From Singulisphaera sp. GP187 (GTDB lineage Bacteria > Planctomycetota > Planctomycetia > Isosphaerales > Isosphaeraceae): a stretch of DNA of 64,000 nt. Below, one piece after another: positions 46,014 to 54,700 of this stretch. Each line of letters starts with the position of its first letter. Positions within the stretch are counted from its first letter, which is position 1. The DNA lies in assembly GCF_900129635.1 (NCBI RefSeq), contig NZ_FSRB01000001.1:434001-498000 (forward strand). The letters are read 5' to 3'. The position numbers and the translations under genes were made by a program. The notes beneath the pieces were generated by a model that was not told where the DNA came from, ran no database searches, and saw only the letters and a program-made list of their open reading frames with translations.

Positions 46014-47065
46014 ACCTGATCGCGATTTCCCCGGAGGTTGGTATCGCCCTCGCGATGCTGCTGGCCCTGACGCTCTACGCCCTGTTCGGCGGGGCGGACT
46101 TCGGCGCGGGGGTTTGGCACCTGCTGGCGCGCGGACCGCGCGCCGAGGCCCAGCATGAATTGATCGCGAATGCGATCGGCCCGGTCTGGGAGGCGAACCA
46201 CGTCTGGCTGATCATCGTGATCGTCCTGCTCTTCACCGGCTTTCCGGCCGCATTCGCGGTCATCATGACGGATCTGCACGTTCCGATTTCTTTGATGCTG
46301 ATTGGCATCGTCCTGCGGGGCTCGGCGTTTACGTTTGCCCACTATGACACCACCGAGCTCGGTCGGAAGCGGTGGGGACGGACCTTTCCGCTCCCCAGCG
46401 TGGTCACGCCCGTGCTGCTCGGGACGATTGTCGGCGCGATCGCCAACGGGAGGCTGGCCATTCACCCCGAGGCAGGGTTCCCTCTCTTCGCGTCCTGGCT
46501 CCGCCCGTTCCCGCTGACGGTCGGCTTCTTCACCCTGGCGATCTTCTCCTACCTGGCCGCGGTCTATCTGACCTTGGAGACGGCGGACGTGGCGCTCCAG
46601 GATGATTTCCGCCGCCGGGCGTTGGTGTCCGCGGTGCTGGTCGGTGCGCTCGCCTACGCGGTCTATTTGCTCGCCCGCCGCGACGCTCCGCTCGTCTTTC
46701 AGGGGCTCGACGGCTCACCTTGGGGGTTGCCGGTTCGGATCGCGACCGGGGCGTGTGCCATCCTCGCCCTGGTCGGCCTCTGGTTTCGCTGGTATCAGTG
46801 GGCACGCGCGGCCGCGATGGTTCAGGTGGCGCTGATTCTCTGGGGCTGTGCCTTGGCGCAAAACCCTTATCTCGTGCCCCCCGACCTGACGGTCCAGAAC
46901 AGCGCGGCCCCGCCGCTGATCCACAAGCTGCTGCTGGGAGCCCTGGCGGCCGGCTCGCTCATCCTCTTCCCGTCGATCTATTATCTCTTCCGGGTTTTCA
47001 AAGGGCACACGTTCGCACGCCCCGCGAATCGCGCCGCGCTGCAATCGACGGGGGGCGAGTCTTGA
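46010..47065 (+). CDS. cydB: cytochrome bd-type quinol oxidase subunit II
   Basis: A 351-residue membrane partner of CydA, completing a quinol oxidase that reduces O2 to water without pumping protons. The family opening is LFGGADFGAGVWHLLARGP (the GG-x-D-x-G pattern), followed by IGPVWEANHVWLI and eight or so helices. It overlaps the cydA stop, so the two are coupled. No cydX or assembly genes (cydCD) are adjacent. The divergent arsenic cluster is a neighbour only. Confidence 0.95.
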   Translation: MNLIAISPEVGIALAMLLALTLYALFGGADFGAGVWHLLARGPRAEAQHELIANAIGPVWEANHVWLIIVIVLLFTGFPAAFAVIMTDLHVPISLMLIGIVLRGSAFTFAHYDTTELGRKRWGRTFPLPSVVTPVLLGTIVGAIANGRLAIHPEAGFPLFASWLRPFPLTVGFFTLAIFSYLAAVYLTLETADVALQDDFRRRALVSAVLVGALAYAVYLLARRDAPLVFQGLDGSPWGLPVRIATGACAILALVGLWFRWYQWARAAAMVQVALILWGCALAQNPYLVPPDLTVQNSAAPPLIHKLLLGALAAGSLILFPSIYYLFRVFKGHTFARPANRAALQSTGGES

Positions 47066-47159
47066 ATTGCGATCCAGGCCTTTGACGAGGTCGCGTGCGG
47101 CCGTTCTAATCAGCCGTTGACTTGAAATCGGCTAGATCTTCAGCCCGGAGTGAACGCGC

Positions 47160-47993
47160 ATGTTCCAGAATCGCCCCGCCGGCCCTCGGCCCGTATCCGT
47201 CCGAACCTTGGTCACGATCGCTCCTCTGGCCCTCTGTCTCGTTCTGGTGGGAAGGAATGATGCCCGGGGCCAAGAGGCCGCGAGTCAGAAAGGCTGGGTC
47301 AGCCTGTTCAACGGCAAGGACCTCGCAGGTTGGACCCCCAAGATCACCAAGTCCAAGGTGGGTGAGAATTACGCCAACACGTTTCGGGTCGAAGATGGGG
47401 TCATCAAGGTCTCTTTTGATGGATATCCCAACTTTGACGGCAGATTCGGTCATCTCTTCTCGGCGAAGAAGTATTCCCACTACAAGCTGCGGATCGAATA
47501 CCGGTTCGTGGGCGACCAGTGCCCCGGCGGTCCCGGTTGGGCGATCCGCAACAGCGGTGTGATGCTCCATTGCCAGTCGCCCGAGAGCATGAGGAAGGAT
47601 CAGGAGTTTCCGGTCTCCGTTGAGGTCCAGTTTCTCGGGGGCGACGGCAAGAAAGAGCGGTCGACAGCCAACGTCTGCACCCCTGGGACGCATATCGTGA
47701 TGAACGATAAGCTGATCACCCAGCACTGCACCGACTCGAAGTCCAAGACCTACGCGGGCGACCAGTGGGTTACGGTGGAAGTCGAGGTCCACGGTGACGG
47801 CATCATCACGCATCGGGTGAACGGCGAACCCGTGCTGACGTACGAGAAGACCCAGTACGATGAGAAGGATGCCGACGCCCGGGCGCTGATTAAAGGCGGG
47901 GACAAGCGACTGCGCGAAGGCTATATCTCGCTCCAGAGCGAGAGTCACCCGGTCGAGTTCCGCAAGGTGGAGATTCTCGAACTGGAGGAGTGA
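47160..47993 (+). CDS. secreted DUF1080 protein
   Basis: A 277-residue protein with a leader (about residues 15-37, RTLVTIAPLALCLVLVGRND) and a DUF1080 domain from GWVSLFNGKDLAGWTPKITK. Internal segments NSGVMLHCQSPESM and VEVQFLGGDGKKERS are typical of the larger subfamily. It lies 94 bp after cydB and may be read through. ATG 47160 is 9 bases after cggag. The activity is presumed to be on glycoside derivatives. Confidence 0.9.
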   Translation: MFQNRPAGPRPVSVRTLVTIAPLALCLVLVGRNDARGQEAASQKGWVSLFNGKDLAGWTPKITKSKVGENYANTFRVEDGVIKVSFDGYPNFDGRFGHLFSAKKYSHYKLRIEYRFVGDQCPGGPGWAIRNSGVMLHCQSPESMRKDQEFPVSVEVQFLGGDGKKERSTANVCTPGTHIVMNDKLITQHCTDSKSKTYAGDQWVTVEVEVHGDGIITHRVNGEPVLTYEKTQYDEKDADARALIKGGDKRLREGYISLQSESHPVEFRKVEILELEE

Positions 47994-48789
47994 ACGCGAG
48001 CAGGTGAGGGAGGCTGGCTCACCACGGAAGGGGAGAGAAATCACGGAGAATGAGAAATGAATGCTTGATTTGTTTTTCTGATTCTTCGTGGTTTCTGTAT
48101 TTTTCGAAGGAGGGAAGGAGGGGGATGATCGCTTGGTTATTGGGGGAATTCCGAAAACTGTGTCAATCCCCCTTGTCCCTCCGATGGAGCTCGCCGGCGA
48201 GTCCATGGAGCAGGCCATCCAGGTATTTCCGTCGGGGCGGCCAGATTTTCGCGTAAATCCCGCGCCTCTGTCGCATCGCCTTAGCCTGGAGTTCTCGAAG
48301 TCGTTGCGACCGAACCGTGTGCATCCAGTGGGCTTCCAGGGAGCCACGGTCCCAGGGGGAAAGGGTCGTGAAACTGGTGGAAGGTCCAAAGAAAACACGT
48401 AACCACACTTGACTTTTCTTTCGACCCATTGATATGCCTCGCCACTTCGAGGTCTCGTTACCGGTTCGTTTCTCGTCAGGTTGAGTTCTGTACGGCGCTT
48501 CGCCAGGGTGTGACATCTTTTTTTGGATTTCGATCGAGATCGGTGAAACGGGAGCCGCTTTTGAGCTTGTCGCGTGCCGCCGGTGGCGGGACGAAAGGCA
48601 TTTCCTCGTCCACGTTGCCCCACGTTAAGGCTTCCTCAGGAGTGTTCGTCCGAGCCCTTTCCCGGGAGCCGAGGAAGGAGATCGCCTCAATGACCCCAGT
48701 GGGGACCGGTGACTCCGTGGGTCTGAAGGCCCGATCCGGCGTCGGTTGTTTGAGCCGCTTCCTTTGATTGAGAGAGGGGTGATCCGACA
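47994..48789. other. 796-bp gene-poor region
   Basis: No confident gene apart from the low-confidence minus frame 48163-48429. Codon use is mixed and GC is a little lower than in neighbours. No tRNA or repeat was recognised. The last bases hold the agaggg ribosome site of the methyltransferase at 48790. Confidence 0.45.
48163..48429 (-). CDS. possible small basic protein
   Basis: An 88-residue frame starting MGRKKSQVWLRVFF with gagg 7 bases before the ATG. It is rich in Arg, Lys and Trp and ends GLAGELHRRDKGD. No homology is recognised. A larger open frame begins at 48516. It may be a chance frame; the gagg placement is the only support. Confidence 0.25.
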   Translation of the reverse strand: MGRKKSQVWLRVFFGPSTSFTTLSPWDRGSLEAHWMHTVRSQRLRELQAKAMRQRRGIYAKIWPPRRKYLDGLLHGLAGELHRRDKGD

Positions 48790-49572
48790 ATGACCGCGAC
48801 CGAGAAGGATTTCGCTCCGATCCAGAGCGACTACGAGTTCTTCGTCACCCACGCGACCGAAGCCGAGGCCGATCTGGCCGCCTACTTGGACTGGCTTCGA
48901 GAGTGCCCCCTTGGCGCGGGCCCCGTCCGAATACTCGATTTCGGCTGCGGTCCGGGTACGTTCACCGAGCCGTTCCTCGATCGCGCCGGTTGGCCGGCCG
49001 GTCAGGTGGAACTCACCCTCGTCGAGCCGGTCGACGACTATCGACGCGCGGCCATCGAGCGACTTCAAGGGCATGTAACGTCACCCGTTCAGGCCTGGGC
49101 GCAACTGCCGGAGGGCCTGGCCGATTCCTTCGATCTGGCCCTGTCCAACCATGTTTTCTATTACGTCCCGGCCTTGCGTGAGGAAATCGCACGGATTGTG
49201 CACGCGCTCAAGCCCGACGGTTTGTTTCTAGCTTCGATCGCCGGAAAAGAGAACGTTCTCATCCAGATCTGGATCGAAGCCTTCGCCGTGCTCGGTCGGC
49301 CGGTTCCTTACCACACGGCGGAAGACTTCGAGGACGCCCTCGTCGCGCTGGCGTTCCCGTTCCGCCGCCGGGACGTGCAATACACGCTCGCGTTCCCCGA
49401 CTCCGAACCGAATCGTTGGAAGATCCTTCATTTCCTGCTGGGGGAGCACCTCGAACAGCTCCCGCGGGCGACGGCCCTCGGTTTTCTTGACCGTTTCAGT
49501 ATCGATCAACGCATCGAGATGAACGCGAAGCACTTTCAGTACTGCGTTCGTCGTTCGCTCGGATCGCCATGA
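48790..49572 (+). CDS. class I SAM-dependent methyltransferase
   Basis: A 260-residue protein with SAM motif I VRILDFGCGPGTFTEPFLD, an acidic motif II LTLVEPVDDYR, and post-motif LSNHVFYYVPALREEIARIV. These are the usual Rossmann methyltransferase signatures. The target is not known. The ribosome site gagaggggtga lies upstream. It is monocistronic; downstream is a large inverted-repeat element. Confidence 0.83.
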   Translation: MTATEKDFAPIQSDYEFFVTHATEAEADLAAYLDWLRECPLGAGPVRILDFGCGPGTFTEPFLDRAGWPAGQVELTLVEPVDDYRRAAIERLQGHVTSPVQAWAQLPEGLADSFDLALSNHVFYYVPALREEIARIVHALKPDGLFLASIAGKENVLIQIWIEAFAVLGRPVPYHTAEDFEDALVALAFPFRRRDVQYTLAFPDSEPNRWKILHFLLGEHLEQLPRATALGFLDRFSIDQRIEMNAKHFQYCVRRSLGSP

Positions 49573-49641
49573 CCCGATCGCGAGCCGCCCGGGGCCGGGG
49601 GGGAAATCCCGGTCGCGTGGCAACAGTCTCTGAAGCAGGTT

Positions 49642-50105
49642 AGGAACGGGACGCAAATCACTTCCCGATTTCAGAACGATTCACGGACGTGCCCCGCTAC
49701 GTCGTTAACACTTTATGAGACTCTGAAACTGCAAAACAACCTTATATCTTGAATACGCCCCGGGCTATTTGGTTTATATTCAGCCCCGACGGGGCGGTCC
49801 AAGGAAGCCCAGGGCAACGCCCTGGGGGTTCAAGCACGAGGATTAGCAGCCCTGAAAGGGCGACTTAAAAGGTTATAACAGAACGACCTACATCGCACGT
49901 CCGCCGCTCGAACTAGGCCGCCCTTACAGGGCTATGCTATTTAAACGTATCGATTTCCCGGGGCGTTGCCCCGGGCTACCTTGGGCCGCCCCCTTGGGGC
50001 TGAAACCGGCGAGAGCGTGTGCCACTCGACGGTAAACCGCTGTAGGTCTCGCCCCAGCCTACCTTCGTGGGGTTAGACTCGGGAAGTGATTTGCGTCCCG
50101 TTCCT
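49642..50105. repeat. 464-bp non-coding element with 27-bp perfect inverted ends
   Basis: The left end 49642-49668 and right end 50079-50105 are perfect inverted copies. Nested pairs lie inside: cccagggcaacgccctggg (49809-49827) opposes the cccggggcgttgccccggg region (49958-49976), and agccctgaaagggcg opposes cgcccttacagggct. The whole could fold into one long branched hairpin. No coding frame. It may be a MITE or a structured transcript. Confidence 0.85.
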
Positions 50106-50109
50106 TAGC

Positions 50110-50128
50110 CAGGGGCGCAAGCCCCTGG
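50110..50128. terminator. short GC hairpin downstream of the thioredoxin-like gene
   Basis: ccaggggcgcaagcccctgg forms an 8-bp stem. It lies about 40 bases past the thioredoxin-like gene's stop (on the minus strand) and could end its transcript. No T-run. Confidence 0.4.
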
Positions 50129-50168
50129 AAGCTTGGTCACTCAAGTGAGAATTGGCCGTCGAGGCCGA

Positions 50169-50609
50169 TTACCTCGTCTTGAGGAAATCAACAAACTGGT
50201 GAACATCACGGTATCCGACGCCTTGCTTGTAGGCTCGCCCTGTCCCGTCAAGGACGACGTAGGAGGGGAGACTCTGCACGCCGTACGCCTGCAGGAGTTG
50301 AGGATTCGCGTCGGCGTCGATGATTCGCAGTTCGTGCCCAGGAAATGAAATGTAAGGCAATGTTTGCGACTTCATCTGGATGCAGGCCGGGCACCAGGAT
50401 GCGGTGAAGAAGAGGATCGAATGCTTCTTGGCGACCGGCTTCGGAACGGCCACCTTCAACGCGGCCGTTGCGGGCGGAACAACCCGAGCGGACAGAGAGA
50501 GCGCCGACCGCACCGGTTGGGCCTCAAGGACGCCGGGACCGAGCGGGGAAGACCATACAAGGCTGAGCACAAGAATAAGATCATGCATTAAACTCATCAT
50601 CTCCTTCAT
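50169..50609 (-). CDS. secreted thioredoxin-fold protein
   Basis: A 146-residue protein with a leader (about 8-30) and a thioredoxin-like domain from about residue 60. The active site is FTASWCPACIQM (WCxxC), and a cis-Pro is likely in SLPSYVVLDG. Such exported thioredoxins keep cysteines of envelope proteins reduced or help cytochrome c maturation. Several Met codons are near the start (50609, 50600, 50597, 50588); aaggag lies between the first and second, so a start at 50588 is also possible. Confidence 0.83.
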   Translation of the reverse strand: MKEMMSLMHDLILVLSLVWSSPLGPGVLEAQPVRSALSLSARVVPPATAALKVAVPKPVAKKHSILFFTASWCPACIQMKSQTLPYISFPGHELRIIDADANPQLLQAYGVQSLPSYVVLDGTGRAYKQGVGYRDVHQFVDFLKTR

Positions 50610-50958
50610 GGTGATCGGTCAAGTCAAGTTGGACCAGGATAATCACTAAAACCCAGTCGTTCAACCCATTCTTTGTAAATTGTGCAAATCCGACGGGTCG
50701 CGAATTTGGATTTCGTTTCGTTAATTTTAGATATGCAAATGTGCAGAAAAATTATTGTCGATGAAGTCATTGATTGATTTGGAGAGAAGCTGTTGAGTGG
50801 ATCGAACGCATATGGAACCGAATGCAAAGCTGGATGGCCGTGCCAATTCAGGGGCGTTTCGTGGGAGTTTGGGGTTGGCCTCGTGCACGCGAAGGGGGAG
50901 AATTGGTGATGAGGACGAATCCATCCGCAATCGCATCGCCTCGCGGGGCTGCCGAACT
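50610..50958. other. AT-rich divergent promoter region
   Basis: About 350 bp between the thioredoxin-like gene and the YqgE/AlgH gene, the 50640-50780 part notably AT-rich (runs such as gttaattttagatatgcaaa). It should hold promoters for both genes, but no clear -35/-10 pair was identified. Open frames over the 3' half belong to the upstream extension of the YqgE frame. Confidence 0.5.
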
Positions 50959-51516
50959 ATGAACTCCCTTAAAGGCCAGCTTGTCATCGCGACCCCTCAG
51001 CTCGACACCCCGATCTTTTCGCGTTCGGTCATCCTCATGCTCGATCATGGCGAAGACGGCGCGATGGGCGTGATCCTGAACCATCCGATGAACGTCGTCG
51101 TGACCGATCTTTCGGGCCGAATCTTCGATGAGGAGTTCGTCTGGGACAAGGCCCTCTGTCTGGGCGGACCGGTCACCGGGCCGTTGATGGTCCTGCACAC
51201 GATCGAAGCGATGGCCGACCAGCAGGTCATTCCCGGTGTCTACTGCACGATGGAGGCGACCAAGGTTCAGGAGATCATCAGCCGCAAGTCGGAGCCGTCG
51301 CTGGTCATCGCCAACTATTCCGGGTGGGGCCCCGACCAGTTGGAAAGTGAGTTCGAGACCGATTCCTGGCTTACCTTGCCCGCTCAGATCGCGCACATCT
51401 TCCGCGAGGAGGATGACAAGGAGCTCTGGAAAGCGGTGGTCTCCGAGGTCAATACCCAGAAACTGTCCGAGTTTCTGGGGCTCCGAGAGCTGCCTGCCGA
51501 CCCGACGATGAACTGA
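50959..51516 (+). CDS. YqgE/AlgH family protein
   Basis: A 185-residue protein of the widespread UPF0301/AlgH family. It opens MNSLKGQLVIATPQL and has the FSRSVILMLDHGEDGAMGVILN segment, GGPVTGPLMVLH and the NYSGWGPDQLESEF motif. The function is unsettled; AlgH is linked to regulation in pseudomonads. ATG 50959 was chosen because it starts the family domain; the open frame extends to 50797 without homology. The gene is monocistronic. Confidence 0.9.
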   Translation: MNSLKGQLVIATPQLDTPIFSRSVILMLDHGEDGAMGVILNHPMNVVVTDLSGRIFDEEFVWDKALCLGGPVTGPLMVLHTIEAMADQQVIPGVYCTMEATKVQEIISRKSEPSLVIANYSGWGPDQLESEFETDSWLTLPAQIAHIFREEDDKELWKAVVSEVNTQKLSEFLGLRELPADPTMN

Positions 51517-51768
51517 TTCGAACCGTGGCGGTGGCGTGGGCCGAGTCGCCTCAGGCCGGCCGAAATGGAACCGAGGGCCCGCGGCCTTGAGCGACGCTGC
51601 CGGGGTCGCATTCCGCACGGGCCGCCGCGCTGCTAGGATGGGGCCGCTTCAATCGATCTGACGTGGACGCGATGCCGGCCTCCCCTCCCCAGGCTCGAGC
51701 GATCGTCGTACTTCCTTCGCGTCGCGGCCTCGGGAAGGAGCTCCCAGGGCTGCCCGGCGCATCGTTCG

Positions 51769-54700
51769 ATGGAATCGCTGGTCATGCCGAACGACGATCC
51801 CGTGGGTTCGAGACTCAATGCCGACCGGAGGGACCTGCTCGACCTGAGCCTGCGAAACCCGTTGCTGAACTATCGCCCGCGCTTGCGCGGGTTGGAGATC
51901 GTCGGGGAGTCGTCGCCGGACGTGTTTCGGATCCTCGTGCGCGAAGGGCGGACCATGACCTTCCTGCACGACCCGTCCGCCCCCGAAGATCCCGATCCGG
52001 CCCAGGAGCACGAGCAGGAACAGGAGTCGAAGCCCCCCGAGGCGCACCTCGCGTCCGAGCCCGTTCCTGAGCCGCCTGGGGAACTTACCCCTGAACCGGC
52101 CCAGGAGCCAAGTCGCGACCTGCGACTCATGACGCCTGCCGATGAGCCGGTCGTTCCGACGGAGCCCGAGGCACCAGCCTCCGAGCCATCCACCGATCTT
52201 GTCATCGAGCCGAGCCCGGATTTGTCCTCCGAACCGGCTCCGGTGCTCGCTCCGACCTTCCTGCCCACGTCGACGACCGACCTCAAGCTACAGACGGCCT
52301 TGTCGGCGCCTCGGCTGGAGTCGCGTCTGCTGGCCATCTATTTGGCGGCCCGAACCTCGATTGAAGAGCAGGGGGTCAACACGCTCTTCCTCGCCCAGGG
52401 GATGCTTTCCTGGTACGAGTCCGACGCTCCTCAGAAGCGGCTGAACGCCCCGCTGATCTTGGTCCCCGTCGAGTTGGCAAGGACCAGCGCCCGCGAACGA
52501 TTCCGGCTTCGCCACGACGGCGAGGACCTGGGCGTGAATCTCTCGCTGGCGGAACGGCTCAAGGCCGAGTTCCAAATCGTTCTGCCCGCGATGCCCGACG
52601 CCGATGACCTCGATGTGGCCGCCTACTTCAGTGCCGTGGCCGAGGCCGTGCAGGATCGGCCGAAATGGGCGGTCCAACCCGAGGTGATCGCCCTCGGCTT
52701 CTTCTCGTTCGGCAAGTTCCTGATGTATCTGGACCTCGACGAGCAGAGCTGGCCCGAAGAGGCCAGGCCCGCCGGGCACCCGATCCTCAAAGCCCTGCTG
52801 GGCGACGGGTTCCAGGAACCGGCGGCGGAGGTCGGTGAGGACGAGTCGATCGATCGCTGGTTCGACCCCAGGGAAAACCGCCAGGTCGTCGACGCCGACA
52901 GCACGCAAATGCTCGCGCTCCTCGACGCCGATCGGGGTCGGAACCTGGTGATCCAAGGGCCGCCGGGGACCGGCAAGTCGCAGACGATCACGAACCTGAT
53001 CGCCGAGGCGGCCGGCAAGGGGAAAAAAGTCTTGTTCGTGGCCGAGAAGATGGCCGCGCTCGAGGTGGTCAAGAGGCGGCTCGACGCGGCCGGGCTCGGC
53101 GGGGCCTGCCTCGAACTCCACAGCCACAAGACCAAGAAAAAAGGGGTGCTCGACGAGCTGCGGCGGACCTTGGAGTTGACCCGCCCGCGGCTCGGCCCGA
53201 TCGATGACGACCTGCGGATGTTGACGGAGGTGCGCGACCGCCTCAACGCGTACAGCGAGGCGGTCAATACGCCGATCGCCGCCAGCGGCGTCACACCCCA
53301 CGAGGCGTTCGGGGAATTCTTGAACCTGCGCGACGGCTCGACGCCGGCCGCGGTTACGGTCGCGCCGCCACGTCCCGACCTGCCGGCGATGCTCACCTGG
53401 ACCGGCTTCGACTTCAAACGCCGGCTCGATCTCGTCGAGCAACTGCAAGCGCGACTCGCCCAGGCCGGCGTCCCGCGCGACCACCCGTTCTTCGGCAGTC
53501 GTCGTACGATGCTCCTGGCGAGCGAGGAGGAACAGCTCCGTGGCCTGATCGACCAGGCGCGGCGGACGACCGATCGCGTGCGTGATACCGCGATCCGGCT
53601 CGCCGGTCAGCTCGGCTTCGATCCCCCCGAAGGACCCGATCGGTTGGCGATCCTCCTCCGCGCCGCTCACTGGGCCGGCATGGAGGCGCTCCGGACCGGG
53701 GCCGACCTCCGAACCGAGGATTGGGGTTCGAGAACCCGGGAAACCGAAGAGCTCCTCAAGGACGGCCAGGCCCTGGCCGACCTCCACCAGCGCCACGATG
53801 AATCGGTCATCCCCGAGGCCTGGGACCAGGACCTTCTCGAAACCCGCCATGACCTGAACGTCTCGGGACGGCGTTGGTGGCGTTTCGTCTCGCCAACGTA
53901 TTGGCGTGCCAAGCGTCGCGTGGCCATGCTCTGCCGCCGAACGCCACCGCGCGGGCTTGAGGAGCAACTCGCCTTGATCGACGCGATCATGGCCGCGCGG
54001 CGGTATCGCGAGACCGTCCGCCGCCATGAGGGGCTAGCCGCTCGCCTGTTCGGACCCCAGTGGCGCGGAGAACGCTCGAACTGGGCAGACTTGGCGACGG
54101 TCGCCCGTACGATTGTCGAGCTCCATGCCGATGTGCGCGAGGGGCTGGTCCCGTCCACCGTCGTCGACCTGCTGGCGACTCGGCCGAACTTGCAAGGTCT
54201 GCAAGCCCTAACTTCCGCCGTCGAGGAGGCGCTCACGGCCCGGCACGCGGCGCTCCAATCGCTCTTCACGTTCCTTGACTTTGATGAGACGACCCGGTTC
54301 GGGCCGGGCGGATACGACCGCCTTGGACTCCAAGATCAGTCCGCGTTGCTGGCGCTCTGGGCGTCCCGGACGAGCGACCTTCGCGGGCTCGCCGCCTGGA
54401 ACTTTCAGGTGAACGGATGCAGGAATGAGGGGCTGGACGACGTGGTGGCCCTGGCAGACTGGTGGCCCGAGGCCCGGCTGCATCTGGCACCGACGTTCCG
54501 CCGCTGGTGGTACGAGGGTTTGCTGGAACAGGCGTACCGCGAGCGGCCTCCCCTCGCCGGTTTCGAGGGGACGAGCCAGGATCAGGCCGTGGCCAAGTTC
54601 CGCGAGTTGGACCGGCTGGCCCTGCGCCACGCCCAGGCCCGCCTGGCCCACGACCACTGGCAAGGGCTGCCGCGGAAAGGCGGAGGGGGACAGCTCGCCG

